Positions 41,803 to 49,684 of a stretch of DNA of 52,708 nt are shown here, one piece after another. The position numbers and the translations under genes were made by a program. The DNA lies in the IMG/VR virus record IMGVR_UViG_3300035700_000486, positions 1 to 52,708 of that record. The stretch is one strand, 5' to 3'. Every line of letters starts with the position of its first letter. Position 1 is the first letter of the stretch. The notes under the pieces were generated by a model, which saw nothing but the letters and a program-made list of their open reading frames with translations, was not told where the DNA came from and made no database searches. The stretch is from a virus.

Positions 41803-42606
41803 TTAATCAATATTGTCGCTTTCAATAAATAGATCTTCTCCATATTTGGGAAAAGCTTTTAATAATTTCTTTCTGGATGTTTTACCAGTTGCAGAATGCC
41901 AATCAAGTAATCTCCAAAGATGATTGCGGGAAATCCCTATATAATCTGCCATTTCTGACTTAGACCATCTTCTATTCTTAGTAATTTTCTCTAATAATCT
42001 TGAATTAACATAAATTTGTTTTGAGTTATTAGATATAATTTCATCTTCAGTCATATTAATTTCATCAAGATCCACAGGGATATTAACACCAGCTTTTTCA
42101 AATATTGATTTTGCTGTATTAAGTTTTGCCTCTTTGGTAGCTGCAATTTCATCTAAAGTTTTCTTAATTTCTTTAAAAGTTTTAAGAGCTAGTTTAGGAG
42201 TAAATTCAGACTTGTTTTTCTCCATATTCAAAAGATAAGTTCTAACTTTCTTTGCTATTGGACTATCTCTCAAAAGCATTCCTATTCTTAGGAGTGCTTT
42301 TCTGGGAATGATTGTTAATTTAGATGCATATTTAAGGGTAGTTGGGTTTTCCAACTTGCCTTTAAATTTTTCTAATTCTTTATTCTTTAAAATCTTTAAA
42401 CCATCAGATTTTAATTCATTTTTGTGTTCACTAATTGTAGATTTGATAGTTCCTTCAGGCACTTCATAAAAATTTGCTGATTGATTTACTGTAACAATAA
42501 AATTATCAGTCAAATATTGAATAGATTTCACCTTATCTAAAACCTCAATATTTTTTATTTTTTCTTCTCTGAGTGTACGACTTTCAACTAAAGCTAGATC
42601 ATTCAT
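41803..42606 (-). CDS. Antirepressor-like regulatory protein with C-terminal helix-turn-helix
   Basis: The protein has 267 residues. The first 120 (VNQSANFYEVPEGTIKSTISEHKNELKSDGLKILKNKELEKFK... IIPRKALLRIGMLLRDSPIAKKVRTYLLNME) match a family of phage regulatory proteins related in outline to antirepressors, with the RDSPIAKKVRTYLLN ending. Residues 212-240 (WSKSEMADYIGISRNHLWRLLDWHS) form a helix-turn-helix. It lies two genes downstream of the Cro-like gene. It may modulate the lysis-lysogeny choice. Confidence 0.68.
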   Translation of the reverse strand: MNDLALVESRTLREEKIKNIEVLDKVKSIQYLTDNFIVTVNQSANFYEVPEGTIKSTISEHKNELKSDGLKILKNKELEKFKGKLENPTTLKYASKLTIIPRKALLRIGMLLRDSPIAKKVRTYLLNMEKNKSEFTPKLALKTFKEIKKTLDEIAATKEAKLNTAKSIFEKAGVNIPVDLDEINMTEDEIISNNSKQIYVNSRLLEKITKNRRWSKSEMADYIGISRNHLWRLLDWHSATGKTSRKKLLKAFPKYGEDLFIESDNID

Positions 42607-42757
42607 TTTGATTTTCCTTCTGAAATTTAAGAGATCCTATTATTTTGGCATTTTTTATTTTGTTTAATTCTTTAAAAACTAACTTTAAATTGTTCTCAAG
42701 TTCTTCAATTCTTTCAGAATTATCTTCAACAATATCTTTTAATTTTTTTTGAGACAT
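42599..42757 (-). CDS. Small coiled-coil protein
   Basis: This short gene encodes 52 residues (MSQKKLKDIVEDNSERIEELENNLKLVFKELNKIKN...), a single coiled-coil helix. AAGGAG precedes the ATG at 42757. The stop overlaps the start of the antirepressor-like gene. An A8 run near the start is in frame. Role unknown. Confidence 0.6.
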   Translation of the reverse strand: MSQKKLKDIVEDNSERIEELENNLKLVFKELNKIKNAKIIGSLKFQKENQNE

Positions 42758-42787
42758 ATTTTTTCTCCTTTTTTTTGTAGTCTGACA

Positions 42788-43200
42788 GTATACATTTAAA
42801 TAAAAAATTATATAAAAGATGTAATTGCTTCAGCTCCCAATATATCCTTAATTTTTCTCAGATATTTTGGACTCGGATTCTTTCTTTTTCCAGTTTCTAA
42901 TTTAGCAATATATATTCTGCTACACCCTATCTTCTCTGCTAATTCACTTTGCGTAATATCCTTTTCAATACGAGCTCTTTTTAAAGAGTTTGATGTTTTT
43001 GAGATACTTTCCATTCTGAAAATCACCTCCACTTTTTCATCTTGCATTTATAATTATAGTTTACTGTGAGTATAAATGCAAACATATTGTATACCTATAG
43101 TCACCTTTTGTATTGGTTTAGCTCTAAATTTCTCCAGTTTACTATAAATTTCTTATAAATAATACTGTCAGTAAACAGGAACATGTATACTAATAGTGAA
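42788..43200. promoter_or_regulatory. Lysogeny control region with two repeated operator-like motifs
   Basis: Around the Cro-like gene and in the divergent gap 43048-43283 two motifs recur. Motif 1 is GTTTACT(G/A): 43059-43066, 43137-43144 and, inverted, 43169-43176. Motif 2 is TGTATAC: 43088-43094 and 43184-43190, both followed by ATAGT(C/G)A, and inverted at 42788-42794. A further TGTATAC copy lies at 44277-44283 ahead of the lipoprotein gene. These are good candidates for sites of the XRE repressor and the Cro-like protein. AT-rich -10-like sequences lie among them but exact promoters are not certain. Confidence 0.55.
42808..43014 (-). CDS. Cro-like XRE repressor
   Basis: The protein has 68 residues from the ATG at 43014 (MESISKTSNSLKRARI), with GGAGGTG nine bases upstream. 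The helix-turn-helix is ITQSELAEKIGCSRIYIAKLETGKRKNPSPKYLRKI, a standard lambda-repressor-like fold. It is divergent from the XRE repressor at 43284, across repeated operators. This is the arrangement of cro and cI. Confidence 0.82.
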   Translation of the reverse strand: MESISKTSNSLKRARIEKDITQSELAEKIGCSRIYIAKLETGKRKNPSPKYLRKIKDILGAEAITSFI

Positions 43201-43283
43201 TAACTATAATATAAACTTTGAAAATTTTACCTGTAGTATATTCGACATCTTAATGATAAAATAAGAATAAAAGGAGGAACTTT

Positions 43284-43676
43284 ATGGTCAGATTAGGAGA
43301 CAGGCTAGCTAAAGCAAGGGGAAAAACTGGTTTATCTTTAAGGAAGGTGAGCGATAAGTTAAAAAAAAGAGATATAGATGTTTCTCATTCTTATTTATCT
43401 CATTTGGAAAATAATAGAAGGAAAAATCCGAACCTGGATTTATTAAGAGAGTTAGCTGACATTTATAATGTAAGTGTCTCGTATTTTGTGGCTCCTGAAA
43501 AGACATTGGAATCACTTTCCTCTGAGGAAAAAGCATACCTGGAAGATATATTGAAAAATGATAAAATGAAAGCGTTATTAAGAGAAGCTCGAGGATTAAC
43601 TCCCAATGATTTAGTAAGGGTTATTCAAATAGCGAAATCATGGAATGAAGATTCGAATAATAACAACGTGGAATAA
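43284..43676 (+). CDS. XRE-family phage repressor
   Basis: The protein has 130 residues. The N-terminal helix-turn-helix (LGDRLAKARGKTGLSLRKVSDKL...SHSYLSHLENNRRKNPNLDLLRELADIYNVSVSYF) is typical of Bacillota prophage repressors. The C-terminal half (SSEEKAYLEDILKNDKMKALLREARGLTPNDLVRVIQIA) is helical and lacks a LexA-type protease domain, so induction probably relies on the ImmA-like protease downstream. AAAGGAGG precedes it. It faces away from the Cro-like gene. Confidence 0.85.
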   Translation: MVRLGDRLAKARGKTGLSLRKVSDKLKKRDIDVSHSYLSHLENNRRKNPNLDLLRELADIYNVSVSYFVAPEKTLESLSSEEKAYLEDILKNDKMKALLREARGLTPNDLVRVIQIAKSWNEDSNNNNVE

Positions 43677-43701
43677 CATAGGGGAGGTTTAGTTTTATTA
43701 T

Positions 43702-44217
43702 ATGAAAAAAATAAAAAAAGCTGAGATGGAAGCTAGAAAATTTTTAAGAAAGAATAAACTTTCTATTCCGTTCAAAATAAAAAAGGCTATTAAAATTTTG
43801 AGCATAACTTTATATTCGGACAAAAAATTTGAAAAATTACCGGCCATGACTACTACTAATGATCAGGGACAGAAATTAATCGTTGTAAATAATAATATTT
43901 CTAAAACACAACAAAGGTTTAGCATCTGTCATGAAATAGCTCATATAATACTTGGCCATCAAGGTTCTTTTCATTTTTTAACTTCTTCTAAAAAAAATAA
44001 ATCATTAAATGAAAAATGTGCGGATGCTTTTGCCAGTGAATTATTAGTCCCTAGCCATAAATTAACTAAGATTGCATATCAACATAATTTTGATATAAAA
44101 AAATTGAAAAAGATTTTTAAAGTTTCAGAATATGCCATGGTTGTAAAAATGAAAATAGTCGGTCTGCCTATTAAGAATACTTTCTATAAAAATAGGCAAA
44201 AAAATTTGTCCGTGTAG
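43702..44217 (+). CDS. ImmA/IrrE-type metallopeptidase
   Basis: The protein has 171 residues. HEIAH (77-81) is the zinc-binding and catalytic motif; EKCADAFASELLVP (from 104) supplies the third ligand and completes the family pattern. In ICEBs1 and many prophages the ImmA protease cleaves the neighbouring XRE repressor to induce the element. It lies 25 bases downstream of the repressor on the same strand, with a GGGGAGG site. Confidence 0.9.
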   Translation: MKKIKKAEMEARKFLRKNKLSIPFKIKKAIKILSITLYSDKKFEKLPAMTTTNDQGQKLIVVNNNISKTQQRFSICHEIAHIILGHQGSFHFLTSSKKNKSLNEKCADAFASELLVPSHKLTKIAYQHNFDIKKLKKIFKVSEYAMVVKMKIVGLPIKNTFYKNRQKNLSV

Positions 44218-44343
44218 CAAACAAGCGTACGAAGTTTGTCGATATATGGTGGTTCTGTTTAATGTTTTTTCACTTATGTATACTTTACATATCAATTGGT
44301 TATTTATATAATTGAATTAAATTAAATTTTAGGAGGCAATAAA

Positions 44344-45141
44344 ATGAAAAAATATTTTGTTACGTTTCTAACTGTTTTTGTTTTAATTGGTTTATTGTCG
44401 GGATGTAAAAGTGTTGCAAACTTAAATGTAGGTGTTCAAGATAGAGATTCAGCTGAATTTATATTATCTAAAGATGGTAAAAAGATTACTAAACAGGGTA
44501 AAATAGTTACTTTTTCAAGTTTACCTCTGAATACTAAATACCATTTAAAAATTATTTCTGGCAATAAAACGAAGGAATTTGACATACCTTTAACAGGTGA
44601 TTATAGTATCCTCGTCAACATTTCAAATCAAGTAAAAAAGATAAAAGCATATAGTGATATTAATTTTGGGGATACAAGAAAAGAAGTTAATGAAAAATTG
44701 AAGAATATTAAAAATATATCATATAATTCTTTGAATATTTCAGGTAAAACTTTTGATGTTTCTTTTTATTATTATAAAGGATTCCTTTATAAAATAAGAT
44801 TTCAAGGTAAATCAAAAAATGCTAACTATATTGATACTAAAATAAAAGAAGAAGTTAATTTGCTTGCGGATATGATAAGAAGACAGTATGGTTCTCCTTC
44901 AATAACTAATTACCTAAATATTTTAGATTTGCATTCAGAATATGTTACATTCAGTCATACTTGGAAACCCGAAAATTTGCCCTCCAATAAAAAAACAATT
45001 AATATAGGCATTGGAGAAAATGAAGAAAGTACATTTTATTCTGCAATGTTTATTCGGTATTTGCCATTTGTAAATGCAAAAAAACAAGAAACTCAGAAAA
45101 AGGAATCTCAAACTATAAAAAAAGAATCAATTAAATTTTAG
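44344..45141 (+). CDS. Lipoprotein of unknown function, possible lysogenic conversion gene
   Basis: The protein has 265 residues. A signal peptide (KKYFVTFLTVFVLIGLLSGC) ends in the lipobox L-S-G-C, so it should be lipid-anchored on the cell surface. The remainder is beta-rich with Lys-rich ends and no recognised domain. It lies between immunity genes and the integrase on the plus strand, expressed with or near the repressor. A TGTATAC operator-like site lies 61 bases upstream. Phage lipoproteins here often block superinfection, but this is inference. Confidence 0.7.
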   Translation: MKKYFVTFLTVFVLIGLLSGCKSVANLNVGVQDRDSAEFILSKDGKKITKQGKIVTFSSLPLNTKYHLKIISGNKTKEFDIPLTGDYSILVNISNQVKKIKAYSDINFGDTRKEVNEKLKNIKNISYNSLNISGKTFDVSFYYYKGFLYKIRFQGKSKNANYIDTKIKEEVNLLADMIRRQYGSPSITNYLNILDLHSEYVTFSHTWKPENLPSNKKTINIGIGENEESTFYSAMFIRYLPFVNAKKQETQKKESQTIKKESIKF

Positions 45142-45174
45142 TTTTTAAAATAAAATAAATAAGGAGGTTACTTC

Positions 45175-46677
45175 ATGCCAGCAAATCCTAAAAAAGGCGT
45201 TTCATACATCAGAGTATCAAAAAAACGTGATAATATGCTAACAGTAGATACCCAGAAAGATAAAATGGGAAAATTCTGCGAACTGCATGATATTAAACTA
45301 ATAGATACTTACCAGGATATTGATTTTTCCGGACGTACCGGCAACAGACCAGCCTTTCAAAAATTGCTTTCTGACATAGAAAATGAAATCATCAATCCAA
45401 ATTATTTTTTAGTATATAAAGTGGACAGGTTTTCAAGAACTGCTAAAGAATTCTATAAATTCATGACTAAGCTGGAAGATAATAATGTGGATTTAATCTC
45501 TATTACCCAGCATTTTGACACTTCTACTCCTATTGGAAGAGCTATGATGGGTATATTAATCCAGTTTGCTCAATTTGAATCAGATATGACCGGCCAGAGG
45601 ATTAAGGATAATCTACAAAACAATGCTGAAAAAGGAAGATGGAATGGTGGGAATGTGCCTTACGGATATATTTGGGATGAGGAAGAAAAATTATTAAAAC
45701 CGGATCCAGAAGAATCAGAAATAGTAAAAAGAATATTTAAAATGTATACCAGGGGGCACGGAAGCAGTACTATAATTCAATATTTAGAAGAAAAGAGTAT
45801 AGTTTCCCCTTCCGGGAATAACAAATGGGACCGTACTACTATATCCTATCTAATAAGAAATCCATTGTATCTAGGTAAAATTAAGTATGATAATGAAGTA
45901 TATAACGGACAGCATGAAGCTATTATTGGGGAGGACGCCTTTAAACAAGCTAATAAAATACTTGATAATTATGCAGAATCAAACACTACTGAATCAACTT
46001 ATTTACTTAGTGGATTAACTGAATGTGGAGCATGTGGTCAATATGGATTTAATACTTTTTTTGGCTCAGGAAAATATCGTAGTAGAAGATATGTCTGCAG
46101 CCGTAGAGGAAGAAACTCCAAAAAAGAATGTTCAATGGCTGCTTATGATGCAGAATCCCTGGAAGAAAAAGTTTGTGATGAAATATTTTCTCTATCAAAT
46201 AATGAAAGTTTTTTTGAAAAACTAAAAAATAAATTAAACTCAACAGATAGAAAGAAAATAAATAATCTTGAACAGAAGGAAAAATATTTGAAAAAGAAAA
46301 TAAATAAATTGGATAAAACTTTATCTAAAATGTTTGCAGATCATTATGAAAAAGAAATCATTCCTGAAAATCAATTTATTAAGTTCTCTAAAAAATATGA
46401 AGATCAAAAAGAAAAAATAGTGGCCAGTTTAGAAAATATCAGAACAGCAATAGAAGATCAAAATTTAAGAGAAGAAAACATTAATATAATAAAAGAATCG
46501 ATTTCAACTCTTAAAGAAAGCTGGGATTATTTAAGCTGTCAGGAAAAAAATCAAGCATTGAAGAGAGTAGTTGATAAAGTTATCCTATATAAAGATAAAA
46601 TTGAAATTGATCTTTTTTATACAAAAATAAAAATCAACGATATCAGTAAAAAAAGAAAAGTACGCTACCTTGCTTGA
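45175..46677 (+). CDS. Large serine recombinase (phage integrase)
   Basis: The protein has 500 residues. The resolvase domain covers 8-150, with catalytic serine S15 in YIRVS, then YKVDRFSRT and the long helix GRAMMGILIQFAQFESDMTGQRI. The recombinase domain spans 165-270 (NVPYGYIWDEE...TISYLIRNPLYLGKIKY). The zinc ribbon CGACGQYGF...YVCSRR...KECS covers about 283-325. A coiled coil fills 355-450. These are the features of phage serine integrases. attP usually lies next to such genes. GGAGG precedes the ATG. Confidence 0.95.
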   Translation: MPANPKKGVSYIRVSKKRDNMLTVDTQKDKMGKFCELHDIKLIDTYQDIDFSGRTGNRPAFQKLLSDIENEIINPNYFLVYKVDRFSRTAKEFYKFMTKLEDNNVDLISITQHFDTSTPIGRAMMGILIQFAQFESDMTGQRIKDNLQNNAEKGRWNGGNVPYGYIWDEEEKLLKPDPEESEIVKRIFKMYTRGHGSSTIIQYLEEKSIVSPSGNNKWDRTTISYLIRNPLYLGKIKYDNEVYNGQHEAIIGEDAFKQANKILDNYAESNTTESTYLLSGLTECGACGQYGFNTFFGSGKYRSRRYVCSRRGRNSKKECSMAAYDAESLEEKVCDEIFSLSNNESFFEKLKNKLNSTDRKKINNLEQKEKYLKKKINKLDKTLSKMFADHYEKEIIPENQFIKFSKKYEDQKEKIVASLENIRTAIEDQNLREENINIIKESISTLKESWDYLSCQEKNQALKRVVDKVILYKDKIEIDLFYTKIKINDISKKRKVRYLA

Positions 46678-46709
46678 TATATAAGTGTTTTCAGCAATAG
46701 AATATTTCC

Positions 46710-46753
46710 GGACATAGTGAGGAAGTCGCTGGTGCGACTTCCTCACTATGTCC
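46710..46753. repeat. Perfect 20-bp inverted repeat (hairpin) between integrase and tRNA
   Basis: The arms GGACATAGTGAGGAAGTCGC and its exact reverse complement are separated by TGGT. No T-run follows on either strand, so it is not a normal intrinsic terminator, though it may still block transcription. It lies 32 bases past the integrase stop, where attP of a serine integrase is expected. It could also be a regulatory or resolution site. Confidence 0.7.
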
Positions 46754-46795
46754 ATACAAATACTGGTATTTTTATTGAGCTTTCATTAATTATTT

Positions 46796-46872
46796 CTGGC
46801 TATAGCGCAGCTTGGTAGCGCGCTTGCTTCGGGAGCAAGAGGTCCTCGGTTCAAATCCGAGTAGCCAGACCA
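46796..46872 (+). tRNA. tRNA-Pro (anticodon CGG)
   Basis: All arms are complete. The acceptor CTGGCTA/TAGCCAG is followed by A and an encoded CCA. U8-A9 are present. The D-stem is GCGC/GCGC around AGCTTGGTA. The anticodon stem CTTGC/GCAAG has loop TTCGGGA (anticodon 46830-46832). T-arm is CTCGG-TTCAAAT-CCGAG. It is 77 nt long with CCA and a T-run follows. It decodes CCG. Whether it belongs to the phage or marks a host site cannot be decided here. Confidence 0.95.
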
Positions 46873-46927
46873 TTTTTTTATCCCTATAATTTTATTTTTA
46901 TATTTTATCAATTACTTTTGTGAGTTC

Positions 46928-47002
46928 TGCTAAAATAATAACAATATATTCAATATATAATATAATAAACAATAATATAATACATACGATAGTATTTTAG
47001 CA
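46928..47002. repeat. AT-rich block bounded by a 10-bp inverted repeat
   Basis: TGCTAAAATA (46928-46937) and TATTTTAGCA (46993-47002) flank 55 bases made almost only of A and T. The stretch 46873-47084 holds no gene. It lies directly downstream of the replication-relaxation gene, so an origin or transfer-related site is one option; a long terminator is another. Two copies of CATTTGATG sit nearby in 47060-47081. Confidence 0.4.
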
Positions 47003-47084
47003 TTTAATGATTTGAGAAATGGTTGACATGACAGTCAGAACTCGACCACATATAATCAACTCCATTTGATGTTCATTTGATGGT

Positions 47085-47771
47085 CTATTCGACTACCTGT
47101 TTAACGGGTTTACTTAAAAAATCTATAACTTTTAATATTTTTTCTGGGCTCTGTTCAATATAAATCGGCTGTAAATTTGTTCTCTGAACTTCATCTATCC
47201 ATTCATATAATATATCTGTTCTTTTGGAATGCCAGACTACATAATTACATTTTAGATTGTTCTGCCTATACTCCCTCTCATAATCTTTCCATTTGTTTTG
47301 AATAAATTCTTTGTTTTCCCCTCCTGATAAATCTATCTCTAGACAAAAAGAGACATCATAATTTATATAAGCATCTGGCCTAATATTTCCTAACTCTTTT
47401 TCTAACTCAAACCCGTTTATCTCAATAATATCACGGCATTTTAGTTCAATTATTAATTGATTGACTTTGAGTCTGTGTGGCGCTTTAAGCTGTGAAAATC
47501 GAGGTCTGAGAGCTTCCTGACCTGTATCTTGCTTAAATAATTTCTTACCTTTGGCTGACACTCTAAATATTGGAGTTTGTTTACGGCTGTTTCTATGCGA
47601 TAGATAATCACGATCTATATAATTTTTATCCAGCAAAGACTCCCTAATCCTTCTTTGAGCCATATCATAAGATGGAAATTCCAACTGCTGTATCTGAGAG
47701 TGAGAAAGCCAACCATGATAACCTAAATGGTATACGACCCTTCTATCTCTAGGCCTGAACTCAGAAGGCAT
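47085..47771 (-). CDS. Replication-relaxation family protein
   Basis: The protein has 228 residues. An N-terminal winged helix (RDRRVVYHLGYHGWLSHSQIQQLEFPSYDMAQRRIRESLLDKNYI) is followed by FRVSAKGKKLF and a C-terminal alpha/beta part (RPDAYINYDVSFCLEIDLSG...) resembling the restriction-endonuclease-like fold of this family. Family members are linked to plasmid replication and DNA relaxation in Bacillus plasmids. It follows the FtsK-like gene by four bases, the usual pairing of these families on mobile elements. Confidence 0.75.
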   Translation of the reverse strand: MPSEFRPRDRRVVYHLGYHGWLSHSQIQQLEFPSYDMAQRRIRESLLDKNYIDRDYLSHRNSRKQTPIFRVSAKGKKLFKQDTGQEALRPRFSQLKAPHRLKVNQLIIELKCRDIIEINGFELEKELGNIRPDAYINYDVSFCLEIDLSGGENKEFIQNKWKDYEREYRQNNLKCNYVVWHSKRTDILYEWIDEVQRTNLQPIYIEQSPEKILKVIDFLSKPVKQVVE

Positions 47772-47774
47772 TTA

Positions 47775-49070
47775 TTATAACTTCACTCCTTTCCTTTTAT
47801 TTTTAGCTTTCACTTTTGATTCAGACTTCTTTCTTGCTTCCTCCAGATCCACTACATTACTTTCTTTTTCTTCCTCAGACTTAAACTGCTTATATCTTTC
47901 CTGTAATAACTTTTTAGCTCTACCCGGTGATAAATACGGTGCCTGAAATTTTATGTTTTTATTTAGTTTAAATATTCCGCGTCCAGGTATATCTTCCAGA
48001 TCCGCTGCCAGATTATTACCTAATACTATACGAGAATTAACTCCATCGGTAACCCTATGACAAATTTTAACCTGAGTATTTGCTTTGATCTGGCCGTCAA
48101 TCACCTGAGCATCCGGTCTCTGGGTACAAACTATAAAAAATATCCCTGCAGCTCTTCCCATCCGGAATAATTTCCCCAGCTTTGACTGTATAGCTTTACC
48201 CGTCTTTTTTTCATCTCCCACTAACATATTAGGAGACAATTCAGCATATTCATCAAAAACTACTACAATATAAGGAAAACTATTATCTGGCAACTGGTTA
48301 ACATTTGTCACTCGTTCTTCTTCCATAATTTCATACCTGTATTCCATTTGTTCTTCCACTTCAATTAAGTTATCCAGGACCTGATCATGATCTGTAGCAT
48401 AACCATTTTCATTTACATAAGGTGAATCTTTAAATATTGCCAGCTCCACTTTTTTAAGGTCATTGAGATAAAATTTTACATAATCCGGAGAATAATTCAT
48501 AATTAAAGAAGTTATCATACTTCTAATAGTGACAGATTTACCTGATCCGGAATAACCTGCTATAAGAAAATGGAGTTGCTTTTCTGCTATATCAAAAGTG
48601 ATTAATTCTTCTTTGGTGTAACCTATAGGGATCCCTAACTTCATTTTTTTAAGTTTTTTTAATATTTTCCTTGAATACGGATACTTGTTTTCAAATTTTT
48701 CTGTAATAATTTTCATGGTTAATTTTCTACCTTCAGAATTAAACTGGACTTCCGATTCCAGAGCTGTTTCTATTTCTTCTTTTCTTTTAATAAAATTTTT
48801 GGGTTTTTTGCCGTAAGGGATAGTATATTCAGCCTGGTACCCATAATCAGTTTTTTGATGATTTCTTAACCTGGGATATTCTTTAATATCTTTATTAATC
48901 TTATTATAGAGTTTAGTGTGTTCAAATACCTTGTTGAGCTTTTTCTCTGTTTCTGAACGATCATCTTCTTTTTTGAAGGCCTTGGGCAATAAACAAATAG
49001 CACTACCCAACGATCCAAAGCCTAAAATTTGCCACCATTGAGGCAACCACTGTAAAACTTCTAGATTCAT
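47775..49070 (-). CDS. FtsK/SpoIIIE (TcpA)-like DNA translocase
   Basis: The protein has 431 residues. One membrane segment lies at about 7-28 (QWLPQWWQILGFGSLGSAICLL). Walker A is AGYSGSGKS (171-179), Walker B IVVVFDEYAEL (D273, E274), and CTQRPDAQVI near 315 is typical of FtsK. It is shorter than chromosomal FtsK and lacks the gamma domain, like the coupling-protein ATPases of conjugative plasmids (TcpA, ConQ). It is probably a membrane pump for DNA. Its ATG overlaps the upstream stop as ATGA. Confidence 0.88.
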   Translation of the reverse strand: MNLEVLQWLPQWWQILGFGSLGSAICLLPKAFKKEDDRSETEKKLNKVFEHTKLYNKINKDIKEYPRLRNHQKTDYGYQAEYTIPYGKKPKNFIKRKEEIETALESEVQFNSEGRKLTMKIITEKFENKYPYSRKILKKLKKMKLGIPIGYTKEELITFDIAEKQLHFLIAGYSGSGKSVTIRSMITSLIMNYSPDYVKFYLNDLKKVELAIFKDSPYVNENGYATDHDQVLDNLIEVEEQMEYRYEIMEEERVTNVNQLPDNSFPYIVVVFDEYAELSPNMLVGDEKKTGKAIQSKLGKLFRMGRAAGIFFIVCTQRPDAQVIDGQIKANTQVKICHRVTDGVNSRIVLGNNLAADLEDIPGRGIFKLNKNIKFQAPYLSPGRAKKLLQERYKQFKSEEEKESNVVDLEEARKKSESKVKAKNKRKGVKL

Positions 49071-49270
49071 ATATTAAACACCATCCTCACTTGATTCAAC
49101 ATTCTGACTATCATTATTACTACTCTACTAAAAACAATTAAATAAGCAATAAAATCAACATTTTGAGTCATGTTTTCGTCATATCCCATTTTTATTAACA
49201 TTTTATTTAATAAAAAAGCTAGCATGGATACTCCGAAAGCAAACCAAATAGCAGAAATGTCAAAAGTCAT
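49067..49270 (-). CDS. Small membrane protein, first gene of the FtsK-like operon
   Basis: The protein has 67 residues with two hydrophobic helices (IWFAFGVSMLAFLLNKML and VDFIAYLIVFSRVVIMIV). A GGGGGG site precedes the ATG. It overlaps the FtsK-like gene by four bases, so the two are co-translated and may form a membrane complex. Function unknown. Confidence 0.6.
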   Translation of the reverse strand: MTFDISAIWFAFGVSMLAFLLNKMLIKMGYDENMTQNVDFIAYLIVFSRVVIMIVRMLNQVRMVFNI

Positions 49271-49304
49271 TTTCAGTTCCCCCCTTCGATATTTAATTTA
49301 ATAA

Positions 49305-49329
49305 AATAGATATAATTAGCATATCTATT
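49305..49329. promoter_or_regulatory. 9-bp dyad in the divergent promoter region
   Basis: AATAGATAT and ATATCTATT are inverted repeats seven bases apart, in the gap between the FtsK-like operon (minus) and the XRE gene (plus). The size suits binding by a small XRE dimer, so the XRE protein at 49396 may control both promoters. Confidence 0.45.
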
Positions 49330-49395
49330 AAATATATATTACTATGATAATAAGATTATTCACGTAATTAACAGATTATGGGGGTTATGATACAT

Positions 49396-49599
49396 ATGAA
49401 AGTGAAATGCAGAATGAGTGTAATATTAGCTGAGAAGGAAATGCAGCTGAAAGATTTAAAGGAAAAGATAAATCTAGATTATAAACATCTAAGCTCTATT
49501 AAAACTGGAAATACCATGCCTACCATTCCGACAGCGTTAAAAATAGCTAAGGGACTGGAAGTAGGGTTAGATGATTTATGGGTGGAAGTGGAAAAATAA
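49396..49599 (+). CDS. Small XRE (YozG-like) regulator
   Basis: The protein has 67 residues from the ATG at 49396 (MKVKCRMSVILAEKEMQLKD), which has GGGGGTT nine bases upstream; the frame opens 6 codons earlier without a site. The helix-turn-helix is LKEKINLDYKHLSSIKTGNTMPTIPTALKIAKGLEVGLDDLW, a Cro/cI-type family found in plasm­id and phage accessory regions. It is divergent from the FtsK-like operon and probably regulates it. Confidence 0.75.
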   Translation: MKVKCRMSVILAEKEMQLKDLKEKINLDYKHLSSIKTGNTMPTIPTALKIAKGLEVGLDDLWVEVEK

Positions 49600-49659
49600 A
49601 ATTATTGTATAGATAACGTTATATATTGATTTATATTAATTGTATATGCAAAAATAAAT

Positions 49660-49676
49660 CCCGGCTTCTGGCCGGG
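49660..49676 (-). terminator. Terminator of the 49.7-51.7 kb operon
   Basis: The stem CCCGGC/GCCGGG has a 5-nt loop and is followed on the minus strand by ATTTATTTTTG. It ends the minus-strand operon of small genes; on the plus strand it may also serve the XRE gene. Confidence 0.75.
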
Positions 49677-49684
49677 TTAATCAT

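Noticed and set aside
46796-46872. tRNA-Pro as the integration site of the element
   Set aside because: tRNA 3' ends are typical sites for tyrosine integrases, while the adjacent integrase is a serine recombinase; no duplicated tRNA end is visible in the window.
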